64,000 nucleotides of DNA from Mangifera indica (Eukaryota; Streptophyta; Magnoliopsida; Sapindales; Anacardiaceae). Under the pieces are notes generated by a model, which was not told the origin of the DNA, did not search any database, and saw only the letters and a program-made list of their open reading frames with translations. Where the stretch lies: positions 11,747,408 to 11,811,407 of the forward strand of contig NC_058150.1 in assembly GCF_011075055.1 (NCBI RefSeq), given 5' to 3'. Positions 47,401 through 59,103 of this stretch are shown here, in pieces. The translations under genes and the position numbers were made by a program. Positions within the stretch are counted from its first letter, which is position 1. Each line of letters starts with the position of its first letter.

Positions 47401-48960
47401 AACCCTTATTTGAACTTAACTCAATTCAAATTGAATCCTAACATAAACTATTGTGGGATTTTTATGTTCATTTGCTTCTGAAAATTTTAGCCCAAATTAA
47501 TCAAAATTTAGGTACAAATTATGCAATCAATATATTGCTTAGTTTATACTTGCATTTTTGTGCTATTGTGTGTTAAGATAACAACTTTTTCCTTCAAGAC
47601 ACTTCATGGAAAAGCATAGTACTGATGTTGGCTTCATTTCAAATTATTATCACCAATGACATAATGTAAATTACATTATTGCAGGTTCATATTATTAAAA
47701 TATTTATTGAAAATTATACAAAAGAATTTTTTACTGAAAATCTTTATTAAAGGTCGATTGGGTTATACACTGTTTTTCAAACTTGCTGCACTTTCAAAAA
47801 GCTTTTTTTTTTTTTTTGGCAAAAGGCACACTTGAACCGAACTTAAATATCTTTCATCCTCAAAGTCAGTTAAAAAATCTCATTGATTTCTCATAAACTG
47901 TACAAGATACATGAAGAAAACATCGTGTAAATTGTTCAGGTTAAAAGTATGGAAATCATTTTGTTTTAAAGAAATCGTTACAAAGGCACAATGCGATAAC
48001 AATCACTAAAATCACCAAACCCTAACTTACTTCATTAGGCACATCTTCAGAAGGATATTGATTTCATTCCTTGAGGTTTGCTTAAAAACACAAACCTTAA
48101 CATCGATATTTAACTGGATTGTGCAACATTAAACTTATACATATATATTCCTGGTTACCCTAACTATATTATTGCATATCCTAACCCTAAGTGCCTTGTT
48201 AAAATCATGTATCATTCTTCTCAGAAATTTGGTATTAAAGTACATTTAATAGTTGGTCATCATCCCGTGTCTTTACATATTTAAACATTTTAAAGTTTCA
48301 TTTGTGCTTTCTTTCAGCTTAATGCTCATTCTATTCAAATTTAATCAAAGTCATTTCCAAAACCTCCATAACAATTGCACAAAATTTCAGATACCCCATT
48401 CCATATCAGTAAATGCATAGAGCCCATCCGCAGTCTACTCCTTAATGGTTAAATTAGAAGAGTAGGTCAAATTTATCAAACCCTAAACCTGTTAATTGTA
48501 TAAGTTTTTCGCATTCTATCATACAGTAATCCATTTTCTTACTTGGCAAAATAACATTTTCATCAAATAAACCAACAATGCCAATCAAATTATTACACAA
48601 ATAATACAAATCCAAATCCAAAACTCCAAAAACAAAATCAAAATCACAGATATTAGGACAAACCGGTCGCGCAAACTCGATTTTGAGCGCATTTCCACGA
48701 AAACCGGTCCCTTGAAGCGCGTCTTTCGCAGCCTTAGCATCCTCCACGCGCTTGAAGTACACGAACGCAAAGTTCCTAGACGAGTACGTCCGAACGCTAT
48801 CAAGCGCACCATACTTAATGAAGAGGTCCATCAAATCACCGTCATTCGTGTCCGCAGACAAGTTTCCCACCCAAAGATTGTTCGACGGAGCCTCCGGCCC
48901 GTCCCCCACACCGTGTCCGCGGGTCATTCTATTCGATGAAAGCTGCGGCGGTGGCTCCAT
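41481..48960 (-). CDS. FPA: Flowering time control protein FPA orthologue (925 aa, 5 coding exons)
   Basis: Minus-strand exons are 48960–48664, 45498–45253, 44512–44420, 44234–43363 and 42750–41481. All introns are GT–AG and all phases match, giving 925 residues, close to the roughly 900 of Arabidopsis FPA. RRM1 (about 28–98) has LWVGNL and [11 protein letters not shown]2 (about 103–175) has LWVGGI and [11 protein letters not shown]3 (about 225–295) has ILWIGYPP and [15 protein letters not shown] is a likely nuclear signal. A SPOC domain (about 465–597: [11 protein letters not shown]…VCYARC…[13 protein letters not shown]) is followed by a Gln/Ser/Pro-rich tail. FPA is a nuclear RNA-binding protein of the spen family. 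In Arabidopsis it promotes proximal poly(A) site choice, silences FLC in the autonomous flowering pathway, and limits its own expression through poly(A) site use in intron 1. Intron 1 here is 3165 bp, by far the longest. Confidence 0.96.
44641..45012. mobile_element. hAT-like MITE in FPA intron 2
   Basis: The right end is a typical hAT-MITE terminus (reversed: TAGGGATGGCAACGGGGTG). A left candidate, TAGGAATGCGGATGGAGGC, starts at 44641. The GC-rich interior near 44880–45000 contrasts with the intron. No matching 8-bp flanks were found, so the left boundary is uncertain. Confidence 0.5.
46426..46507. repeat. Perfect 41-bp tandem duplication in FPA intron 1
   Basis: Two adjacent identical units, 46426–46466 and 46467–46507, beginning 'ataaacacatgttaaagcct' and ending 'agatctagagcacaca'. 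Identity suggests a recent slippage event, so copy number may vary within the species. Confidence 0.95.
46822..47097. mobile_element. hAT-like MITE in FPA intron 1
   Basis: The left end, AAGGATGGGACACGATTTGAG, and the reversed right end, TAGGGATGGACATGATCTGAG, are inverted matches at most positions. The arms are rich in 'caactcga/tcgagtt' words. A second related but less clear piece follows at about 47130–47430. The 8-bp flanks are not convincing. Confidence 0.55.
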
Positions 48961-49975
48961 GGACTAGATTGGATGGAATTGAAAGAACTTATTGCGAGAA
49001 AACACGCTAGGCTTAGGGTTAGGGTTTTGGTTGGAGATTCAGAGTCATAGAATTTTGATTCAACAAATCATAAAAAAACAATAATCATAACGAGAAAGAT
49101 GTGATTATTATAATTCTTAAAAGAGATTATTTGAAACCCTAGAATTGAAAAAAAAAAATGAAATGGATTGGAATTGGAATAGGTATCGGAATCGGGATCG
49201 GAATTGGAGTTGATGAGAAGGGCGCGAGGGTAGGGTCGAGCAGGTTGGATTTTATTTGTAGTGTTTAAGGGTTAATTTGTCAGGTCCTCTTATTTTTAGT
49301 TTATTTAGAAAAATCCTTTATGGTTTTGGGACTAAAAAGAAGAGTCACAAGAATCCCATGAGGTTTTATTATAAAGCAAAAAAAAAAAAAAAAAAAGGTA
49401 ATAACGAAAGTGTACTACCCTAGTGAGAAGTTAATAGGATTACGTATAAGCCTTTTGTATACTTATAAATAAATTGATGAATTATTTAATTATTTATTTT
49501 ATTTATAATTTAAAATTATCGGATCACAAAATAATTTACCAATTTGTTTGTAATTCATTTGTATTTAAGGGTTTGCATATGAATTACTATTGATTATATA
49601 ATTGTTAAAAAAAATAAAAAAGTCTCAATCAAAATAACTCTTAAGATTTTTTAAACAATTTTTTATGTTTAATTTATATTAATTTCAACAAAAATAATAA
49701 ATAATTATTAATATAAATAGAGGTATTAATAACATATAATCGTATATTTATGGATAAACTATATATTTTTTTAATTTATAGGTATTAATAAATTTTTTAA
49801 GAGTTTTAAAAATTTTATGGTTTTTTTAATTTTAAAATTTTAATATATCTTTTAATAATTCAAAAATGATAATGATAATGTTACACCTCTTAAAATTAAA
49901 TAAAAATATAATAAATTGAAAGTGTAAATGTCATATAATAAATTATTATATATATAATCGTGTTTTAAAATATGT
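48961..49975. other. FPA 5' flank and intergenic DNA
   Basis: The first part (to about 49230) is presumably the FPA leader and promoter, with mixed composition. Beyond it lies AT-rich DNA including a poly-A run near 49377–49396. No gene is seen. Confidence 0.5.
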
Positions 49976-50794
49976 AAACCTGGCCACAGGCCGATTTAAC
50001 CCGTGAACCAAACTGAAACCAACCCAGATAAAATTAGAATTGAACCGATAAAACCAGAACCGAAACTGGATTTTATTGGTTTGATTCCAGTTCACCTAAT
50101 TTTAAACCGTGAAATCACCGATTCACATACGGTTTATGAACCGATAGGTAAACCGGCGGTTTACATATTTAATTTATTTTTGAATTTTTTTTATTTTTTT
50201 AAATTAAAAAAAAAAAAAGAACCAATGGTTCCTGCACATATTTTTGATTTTATCCCCTGCAAAGTGCAGAATTTTTACAGTTCCCTGCAAAAATTCTAAA
50301 TGTAGTTTTCACCACCCCCCCCCCCCCCCCCCCCCCTTTTATAAATTTTGTTTTTAAAATTTTTCTTATTTAATTTCTCAACTCTCCTATTCAATCCTTC
50401 AAACTCTCTCATTTACTTTCATTCTTATTATTTTCAATTCTTAATACTCTCTCAATCTTTCAATCAAATTCTCTCAAATTTAATTAAATTCTTTCTTTAT
50501 TTTTTATTAATTCCAAATTCTCTCAAATTTTATTAAATTCTTTCCAATTTCAAGTTTTTCTTTTAATTTTCAATTATTGTAATTAAAAAATTAAAATTTT
50601 CAATTTTAATTTAAGATTTTAGACGTGACGGTTCAATATCGATTTCGAATAAGAGTCATGAATAGAAACCGTCGGTTCCGAACTGATTACAAACCGTCCT
50701 ATTACGGTTTCAGTTTAGGGTTCTTATTTTTTTGAACCGTGAACCAATGGTTTCGAACCGAAACAGTTGGTTCATGAACCGTGGCCAGGACTAA
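49976..50794. mobile_element. Non-autonomous hAT-like element (about 819 bp)
   Basis: The ends are inverted: AAACCTGGCCACAGG on the left, and TTAGTCCTGGCCACGG read from the right end. The flanks carry the same octamer, AAATATGT, at 49968–49975 and 50795–50802, as expected for an 8-bp hAT target duplication. The subterminal parts are dense in 'gaaccg/cggttc' words. The interior is low-complexity: a C22 run at 50315–50336, then repeated 'ttctctcaaattt'. No coding sequence is seen. Confidence 0.75.
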
Positions 50795-52044
50795 AAATAT
50801 GTGAATGTAAATATGATAATTTATTAAGCAAAATAAGGAAATTATAATTTCCTACCATAAGTTTAAAAAAAGTATTAACACCCCTATTATATTTTTTATT
50901 ATTCAATCTAAAATGGGTATTATTAAATATTATTTTAAAATATTTTACATATTATTTATTATATTAGTTGAAAATAAGATATTTTTTGTCCTAAAAATTT
51001 ATAAATAAGGATATAATTATAATAAAATTAAGATTATATTGATAATCTTTTAATACTTAAGTTAAAAGTAAATTTTTTATTACTGACAAATCAAACAAAG
51101 TAATCGATAATAAAAAATATATTATCAAAATAACATTTTATTATTCAAACCAAACGACCCTTAAAGGTATTATATTATCATTGATGATAGATGAGTGAAA
51201 TTATAATTTTGATTCTTTATGTAATTAAGTGATTTTGAATTAGATTTAAAATAAATAATTAAATTATTTAATCAAATTATAATAAGTCAATTTGCTTACA
51301 CCTGCACGCATACACCATCCACGCAGATACTACATTTTTTTCATTAATACACCCCAAACACATTTAATTAGCACTCAAAAAACCTTTTAAGATTGTCTTA
51401 ATTTTTTTCAATAATATTAGGCGGAATCACTATTTTTCTGCCTATTTTTCTAATGACAATAATAAATTCTCATCCTTCTAAATTTTAAAGAGCAATGTTA
51501 TGTGTACATATTTTTTATATAAAATTCATGTATACAATGATGTATCATCATGTAATTAAGTATTTTAAAACATGTGTCATCATATGATAAAAAAACATCC
51601 AATCATATGATAACACCTCATTTATATATATAAATTATGTACTAAAAATAGATACACATAGTTTTATTGAATTTTAAATAACCAAATTTATTCCAGATGT
51701 CCACTTCCATTAATGAATTTTGAATACACTTATTTTATTATTTAAAAGCAAATACAACAGATGGGTTATGTCGAGGTCAAGTCTAGTGTAGCATGTTGTG
51801 TCCAATAGTCAGATCAAATTAGATTGTACCATGTCACAACCCATCAATTGGCAAGACTTGCAGTCCGTGTTGGCATGCATGAGCAGGTTGTGCTTCTACA
51901 TGCGTTTAGTAGGTCAATCTATCATAATATAGATATATTTTAATTTTTTTAATCTAAATTATTTATAATCATTTTCAAATTATACAAAGGGAAGAGGATA
52001 TTTCTAAAATTTTATTGTTATTACATGATAAAAAATAAAATAAA

Positions 52045-52084
<40 letters not shown>

Positions 52085-52262
52085 TCAAATAGTCAATAAA
52101 TGAAGAAAAATGCACATATTTCGAATTAAAAAAAGGTTAAATTCTTGAGTAAACAGTTAAATTGTGAACGTTGGCGTTCTATTTGAAATATGCATCAAAC
52201 TCACCTCCTCTATACAAAGAGAAAATATAACAAATAATGATAAGATCAACAACATTTATATT
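50795..52262. other. Intergenic DNA
   Basis: AT-rich, with a (TA)n run at about 52050–52082. No gene is seen. Confidence 0.5.
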
Positions 52263-52374
52263 TTTTTTCACACAAATTATGACACAAGTTTATGATTAAA
52301 TTTGATATGCATAGTTTATGCTATAATTGAAAATAGATGCATATCAAATTTAATCATAATTTGTGTGAAAAAAA
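52263..52374 (-). promoter_or_regulatory. Hairpin-forming inverted repeat in the GLX2 3' flank
   Basis: The arms at about 52263–52312 and 52337–52374 are reverse complements ('cacacaaattatga…ttaaatttgatatgcat'). The left arm carries an extra 13 bp ('cacaagtttatga'), and a loop of about 24 bp separates them. It starts about 30 bp beyond the GLX2 stop codon in transcription sense, so it probably lies in the 3' untranslated region. It may be a small MITE, or it may act in RNA processing; the sequence alone cannot say. Confidence 0.7.
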
Positions 52375-52405
52375 CCGCTCTTGATCCTAACCTTTGCAAC
52401 AAGTC

Positions 52406-55400
52406 TTAGAAGTTATCCTTTGCATGACAGATGATGCCCAAGGCTTCTGAATCATTTGTCGTGTCCGGTATACCTAACAATTGCCGGATTTCCGGATTAG
52501 AAGTTCGAAGAAATGGATTACAAGACTTCTCTGTCTTTAGTGTGGTCGGAATCTGAAACAAAACCAAAACATGTTATGAGAAGAGAATATCCGTGGGCAG
52601 GTGAAATGGAACTAATGAAGAAACATGATTATCTTGTTGGATTTTGTTATGTTACGAGAACACAAAACTAGTAACTACAGGGGGATTCAAACCGAACCAA
52701 ACTCAAGCTTAGTTTGGCACAAAAGAAGTTGAGCTCAACGAGTTTTGAAGGATATGAACTCAAACTCAATATGACGGATAATTCCCAAGCTTGGCTCACA
52801 TGGGCTCGATATCATAGATACTAGCTTAAACCCATGCAAGCTGATCTTGATAAACTTAGAGTAGAATGATCTTGTTTCGACTCTACATGATATAGCAAAA
52901 TGATGTCATTTTTCACTACTTACATGATGTAACACTAGCAAAAGAACATTGTTTTGAATTAGTCAAAAAGACATCATTTTATGTACAAACACGAGTCGCT
53001 TGCGAACCTATCGAGCCAAGTCAACTTGGCTCAAATAGTAACATAGAATGTGATAATCATAACTACATAAATTTTATACCTTCTCATAAATTTAGACTCA
53101 GTGTTTCTATCTCACTTCTACGATAAATCCATGTTTAGTAAAAAATACTCTTGTTTCAAGCAATTATGCCTCTTTTTTAAGAATAAAACTTCACATAAAT
53201 GCAAATAATTAATCTCTAAGAAGATTATAATTTAATTACTAAAAGAACAAAGTCCAAGAAATTACTGTGGGCAAGCCCTTGTTACGAAGTTGAGCTACAT
53301 AGTTTGCATAAGATTGGAGGGCCTCATTGTTGGGTTCAATAGACAATGCAAATTTTGAATTACTCTGTAACAATATGTAGATCATGATTAGGGGTCTTAT
53401 AGTATTAGCTCGAAGCAATTCAGCACTCCCCACAGCAGACTGCTGAAAAGAGAGAGAGGGAGAAAGACTAACCAATGTATATTCATGACCACAATAGATA
53501 CTTGTATCATCTGGCAGAGACATGATCTTTTGAAGGGTAGAAAACATCTGCAACATAGAGAATCACCATCGTCACATAAAAATGATTGTATAATCAAAAT
53601 AACAATGACTTTTCCATTTGCACTAAGAATGCAAAGTCATTCACAAACTAAATGTTGTTATTTTAGCAACGACATCATCCCCACAATTTTCTTATTTCAT
53701 GTATTAAGATATTGTGTGTCAACATGCAGTTACCAAAGGGAGATGCAATAATAAATTATAATTATAAAAGCATCCAGTCACCAAATGGAGAAGCAATAAT
53801 AAGTTACCTGCTCAGGGGTTCCTTCAAAAAGCTTGCCACATGATAAGCTGAACAAAGTGTCTCCAGTAAAAATTGCCCCTGATCCGGGAAAGTAAAAGCT
53901 AATATGACCTGTTTGCAATTAAACCAACATAATGAATAAAAAAAAGTGAAATATTCTCTACCAAGGTCCATGGTACACAGACATGGAAGACCACATTCAT
54001 AAGAAGCTGACTTTGAAAAAAAAAAAGTTATGCCAAGCATTATTCAATTATTCAAGGCACTATGAAAATGCCAATTTCAAACTGTTAGTCCCCACCATAC
54101 TATGAGTAGTGTGCAAGTCCATTACAGAGAATATAAAACCATAATGCATCACACCTTACCCTCAATATCTCTTTTTATCTATTTGAAAAAAGAAAGAAAA
54201 AGAAATATATGAACCAAATTAATGTACATTAACATGGGGTATATGATCTTCATTTTTAGTATATCGCTCAATCATATAGCTGTCAAAGAATTCTAAACTG
54301 AAAAATAATAAAAAATTATGTCATAGGTGCAATAATCTTTAAAGACAGAAGATGTAACACTATAATATGTGCACAGCAGTGGCACAGCAAATAAAACCAT
54401 CTTTTTTCATCTATGTTTCAAAGTAATATAATGCTTCTATAATAATCACAGAATTTCAAAATGTGATTGAGTAATGAAATGTTACCTCTGGTATGACCAG
54501 GAGTTTCAATCACACGCACCTCATGACCTGCAAACATCCACTTGTCTCCATCATTTAAAACTATATCAATGCCAGGAATTCTATCCCTGTCTATTGCTGA
54601 GCCAATCACCTACAAACAACAAAGGAAGCATAAATTTCAGAAAATTTAAGTCATCACAGAACAGACTCATATAAGAGAGATCCCTCTTGAAGTAGCCATG
54701 GCACATGCCATCATCATCTGTAAGCTTTATGGAGAATTCAATCTTAGACACAGATCAGGGCTTTCTTCAGAAGAAACAAAATGGACTCAAGTACCATTCT
54801 TCACATGATGTGCAAACCTATAATATTGGATAACAGAAAAAATTCAAAGTAGGATTTACACTATCCAGAAGATGTAATATGTATGAACCCTGATTTGATC
54901 TAAAAGCAATTTGCTTTAGAAGTTGATGTTCATCCAGAGTCAATTACTCATTTAAAGTTTTATTAGGGAGAAACTGAGAGTGATAACATGGTCATACCTT
55001 CGCACCGTACCTTGCTTTTAGTTCCATATTACCACCAGTGTGATCATGATGATGATTTGTATTTAGTATGTAAGTCAAATTCCAGTTTTTCCGACTCAAA
55101 GCATCTATAACAGGTACAGCTTCAGAAGGATCAACAACTCCAACTGTGCCTGTGTCCACATCATGTAAAAGATACGTGTAGTTGTCTCTGAGACATGGTA
55201 CCTAAAATAAGAAAGTATTTAAGAACATATATAGAGATGCATAATAGACCTCATCCCAGAATTTTCATCCCTATGTAACTTTACTTATCAATAATGTAGT
55301 TAACTGAACTCCCTTAATACTACAGAAACCTAAAGAGTACAAGAAAGGGCAGAGAGAAGGGCTTAGGAGTACCACAAAAGATAGTTTAAGTTGTCATTAT

Positions 55401-57038
55401 GGTATTGACAACAAATAATGAGATTAAGCTACGACCAAACCGTTTATCTGATACAAATATGGAGTACAACGTGGTCTTAACTTTAGTATTCCTCCATCAA
55501 ATCCAGCAGGTTATTTAGAAGAACGTTCTGTAAATTAAAATAAAGGTACTTCAAGTATTGTTTGAGATAAATTTTTTTTAGAAAAAAAAAAAAAAGCTCC
55601 AATTCTGATCCAGCAAGGCCAAAAAGATGATGAGAAACCTTCACAAACTAAACTACAGAGTAAAAACAGTTAGTAGAAAACTGAAACCTTTACGTTAATG
55701 CTTCAAATACATTGGGTCATTAAAGTTGTGAAGCATACCTAGAAAAACAAGATAAACTAATTCCACGTAACCAAAGCCAATTAAAACAGGAATAAAAATC
55801 ATGAACCTGAAACAAGAGATCAACTCACCAATTCAATTTGCAATGATGAAGAAATATTCGAAACACTGCAAAACTGGGCAACTCTAAGTGACCGACTAGT
55901 GGCTAAATGCAATGTCTTGAATGGTATTGATAACAGCCTCATAAAACTATACAAAAGGCCCTTTCTAACGCAAAGTTGTCTTGTCCCTGGCAATACACAA
56001 AGCCTGCTTGTCTCCTAAAATACAAGAAACAATTAACCAAAATTAATTAGCACCAAATTATGGAGTAGATAACTTTACGACTTCTATCCATACAATCATT
56101 AACTGTTCATAAGATCGCATCAACAAAATACCGATATGACCTACCAGCTATTTGATAAAACTACGCTAAGATTTACATCAAAGTCACAACATCACAATTA
56201 CAAGTTGATAAATTAATAAAAAGGTATTCCGTAAAATCATCTAAAATTCATTACAACATATTAAAAAAATACCCATTTGACCAATCAGCCATTTTACCAA
56301 GACTATGCTTGGATTCATATCAAAATCACAAACTTACAGCACCCCATCAGAGCCATTTTGCTCATAATGTACTTGAAATTCACATATTAAGTATATAACT
56401 GTGCATTCTATCCATGCAATCTTTTTAAATTCAAAAGAACATATGAATAACTATTTTACCTTCCAGCCATTTAACAAAGACTATACTAAGATTCATATCA
56501 AAATCGCACCCCATTTAGACTCAATTTGCTTATAATGTACTTGTCTAATGAAGTTCGAAATTTTAGATCAAATTATTATGCAATAAAATTGCATCAAAGT
56601 ACAGTTCTTATTATGCAAATCAATTTAAAAAAAAAAAAAAAACTTGCAATAAAACACACATGTTCAGTTCTTACCACCAAACATGAAACATAATTTCACG
56701 ACAAGCAAAACTAATATAAAATAAAGCAGATAACTTAACATAAACTAAAAGAGAAACGTTCCTTTTTCCATTTTATTACACTCTCACTTGACCGATTTCA
56801 CCACATTGGCACATAAGAATTCGCTTAAAAAACTATCTGTCCAATCAATCTTCACATAAACAAAAAAACCTCAAAAGGGTACTTAAAAAACTACCAAAAC
56901 TCCAATCATTCAAGAACTAAAAATTTCCCACAAACAAAAAACTCAAAAAATTAAAAAAAAAAAGAGAAAAAGAAAGAGGACCTTTGAGCAAGTGAAGGAC
57001 GCCATGGCAGCAGAGGCAGCTTTGGAGATGATTTGCAT
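52406..57038 (-). CDS. GLX2: Hydroxyacylglutathione hydrolase (glyoxalase II), mitochondrial, GLX2-4/2-5 type (330 aa, 8 exons)
   Basis: Minus-strand exons are 57038–56982, 56014–55829, 55201–54998, 54609–54486, 53908–53808, 53547–53473, 53364–53266 and 52552–52406. All introns are GT–AG and in phase, giving 330 residues. The N-terminus, about 1–70, is basic and Ser/Arg-rich, fitting a mitochondrial transit peptide. The metallo-beta-lactamase core follows, with [23 protein letters not shown] (127–139), [28 protein letters not shown] and YCGHEYT. The tail, [13 protein letters not shown], is typical of the family. The enzyme hydrolyses S-D-lactoylglutathione to D-lactate and glutathione, the second step of methylglyoxal detoxification. 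In the normally conserved THHHxDH motif the first His is Asn130 here (codon AAT). That His binds metal 1 in human glyoxalase II, so activity may be altered unless this is a sequence error. Some GLX2-like plant proteins have other activities. Confidence 0.95.
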
Positions 57039-58680
57039 CTCTCTCTCTCTCTAAGAAAAATTCTAGAGAGAGGGTAAGGGGCTTTAGAGAGAGAATTGGA
57101 ATTTTTATTATAAAAGGAAAAGTGGTCTCCGGTTGTTTAGTGGGTTTGCAGTTGGCACCGAATCAGAATTATATTACTTATTTTAATTTTGAAGGGGTTT
57201 ATTCAGTAAAACCCTTTATTATAATTTTATTACATAAATCTTTCTATAGTTGTAATAATAACATAAATTCCCCTTCTATTAATTTTTTCGATCCTAACTG
57301 CTTGAACTCGAAGTCGAGTTTAAATCAAATTAAATTGAGTTTGAGATAATTCAAACATTTGAATTCCATGCAACTCAAAATGATTTTAAAATTGAATTAT
57401 CTCAAGTTTATCTTAAGTTGGATGTTATTCAAATTTAACTTAAAATGAATCTAACATTAGTTAAAATAAATGATGCATCGGTGATTTCATAAATATTTAT
57501 TAACCTACCATGCTATAAATTCTAAATAATATATTAACAATTCACTAATAGGGTTAGATTTAAGTCAAGCCAATTCGATTCGACTCAAAGTTTGATTTGA
57601 TTTCAATTGAATTCGAATTAAACAACTATTATGGATTCAAACTAAGCACAATCCATTACATATTTGGATTCAACTTGATTTGAATCAAATCTCATTCAAT
57701 AATATTAGAGAAAATTATATTATTTCTCCCCATTGTTATTTTTTAAACTTGAGGGGGTGTCATAGTTATTATTTGTGTTTTTTTTTTAGTTTTTTTTTTT
57801 AAGATTAAGAAATTTGGCATATTTTGTTTTAATGAGTTTATTTATTAAATTTATTAAATGGGAACCACCAGAACGCGTCACTTTAACATGGGTGGGTGAT
57901 AGAGTGACAGGTGGGTGAACAAAAAAGGACAAAATTGGAAATAATCATTTATTTTATCCTATATTCATTCATCTACCTCAGTTAACAACTAGGATTTTCT
58001 TTCAACAAAATTGAATTGTTTCAATTGACTTTTAATTAATATTGAAAAGATGTAATATTATGTTGTTTAAGTCAGCGTTGTTAAACTTGGATCACATTAC
58101 TCGATCAAATAAAATACGAGTAAACAATCAAAATAGATTAATTTAAGTTGAATTAAATGATTAATGTTAAGAAACTATTCAACCATTACATCATGCCAAT
58201 TTAATTATTATACTATCAATAACATAACTAAATCTCTTTAAAATGTTAATTATATCATAGTTAGGGTTGGGTTTGAATCGAATCAAATTTAGACTTGATT
58301 TGGTTTACATATAGTTAAGCTTGAGTTTAAGTTTGAACTCGAGCTCGTACAAGCTAAGTTTAAACTCGATTCAAATTTAATTCGATTTGTTTTTTATTAT
58401 TAAAACGACATTGTTTTAATATATATTGATCAAATTTTTTTAATATGTTTAATATTTTATTAATTTCTTAGGCAATTTTTTAAAAATTAGTTCAGTCTAG
58501 TTAACTGATTTTGAAAAAGATAGACAACAAAAAAAAATAGTTTTTCTATATTTTTAAACCAATATTTAAACCAATTATTCAAATAATCTATTGTTTTTGA
58601 TTTTTTATTCAAAAATAAATTTGGTTCGGATACCAAATAATTTTAAGCACCCAGGACAAACCAATTTGTTGGTTTCACAT
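57039..58680. other. GLX2 promoter region and intergenic DNA
   Basis: Immediately upstream of the GLX2 ATG is a (GA)n stretch on the minus strand (about 57039–57080), common in plant leaders. Beyond about 57150, AT-rich DNA holds decayed hAT-MITE-like pieces, for example 'tagggttagatttaagtcaagcc' from about 57549 and 'tagggttgggtttgaatcg' from about 58262. No gene is seen. Confidence 0.5.
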
Positions 58681-59053
58681 TAGGGTTGGATTCGAGACGA
58701 GCCAGCTCGAGCTCGAGCTCAGCTCGGCTCGGTTCGAGCTCGAAACGAGCAGGGCTTTGCTCGGCTCGATCGAGCTCGAGCTGAGCCCGAGCTGGCTCGA
58801 GTTGGTTCGGTTGATTTTTTTTTAAATTTTTTATACAAAACGGCGTCGTTTTGATTTATATATATACACAAAACGATGTCGTTTTGATATGAAAAACGAG
58901 CCGAGCCGAGCCATTAATGAGTCGAGCCAAAAGCGAGCTGAACTCGAGCCGAGCCGAGGTCAGCTCGAGTCGAACTTGAGCCGGCCATTAAAAAGCCTAG
59001 CCGAGCCCAAGCTGGCTGCGAGCCGAGCTCGGCTCGGCTCGAATCCAACCCTA
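58681..59053. mobile_element. hAT-type MITE with exact 8-bp target duplication (373 bp)
   Basis: Exact flanking octamers TTTCACAT lie at 58673–58680 and 59054–59061. Perfect terminal inverted repeats, TAGGGTTGGATTCGAG, are continued by long GC-rich arms made of 'gagctcgagctc' and 'cgagccgagc' words. The centre is AT-rich and carries two inverted copies of 'acaaaacg.cgtcgtttt'. There is no coding sequence. The ends and duplication length place it in the hAT superfamily. Confidence 0.92.
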
Positions 59054-59103
59054 TTTCACATTGACTTTTAGTAATTAGATAAATTCACTTTCATAAGTTA
59101 GAT

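Noticed and set aside
53239..53597. Longer frames through GLX2 exons 6 and 7
   Set aside because: They read through introns; splice sites at 53473/53364 restore the conserved [16 protein letters not shown] junction.
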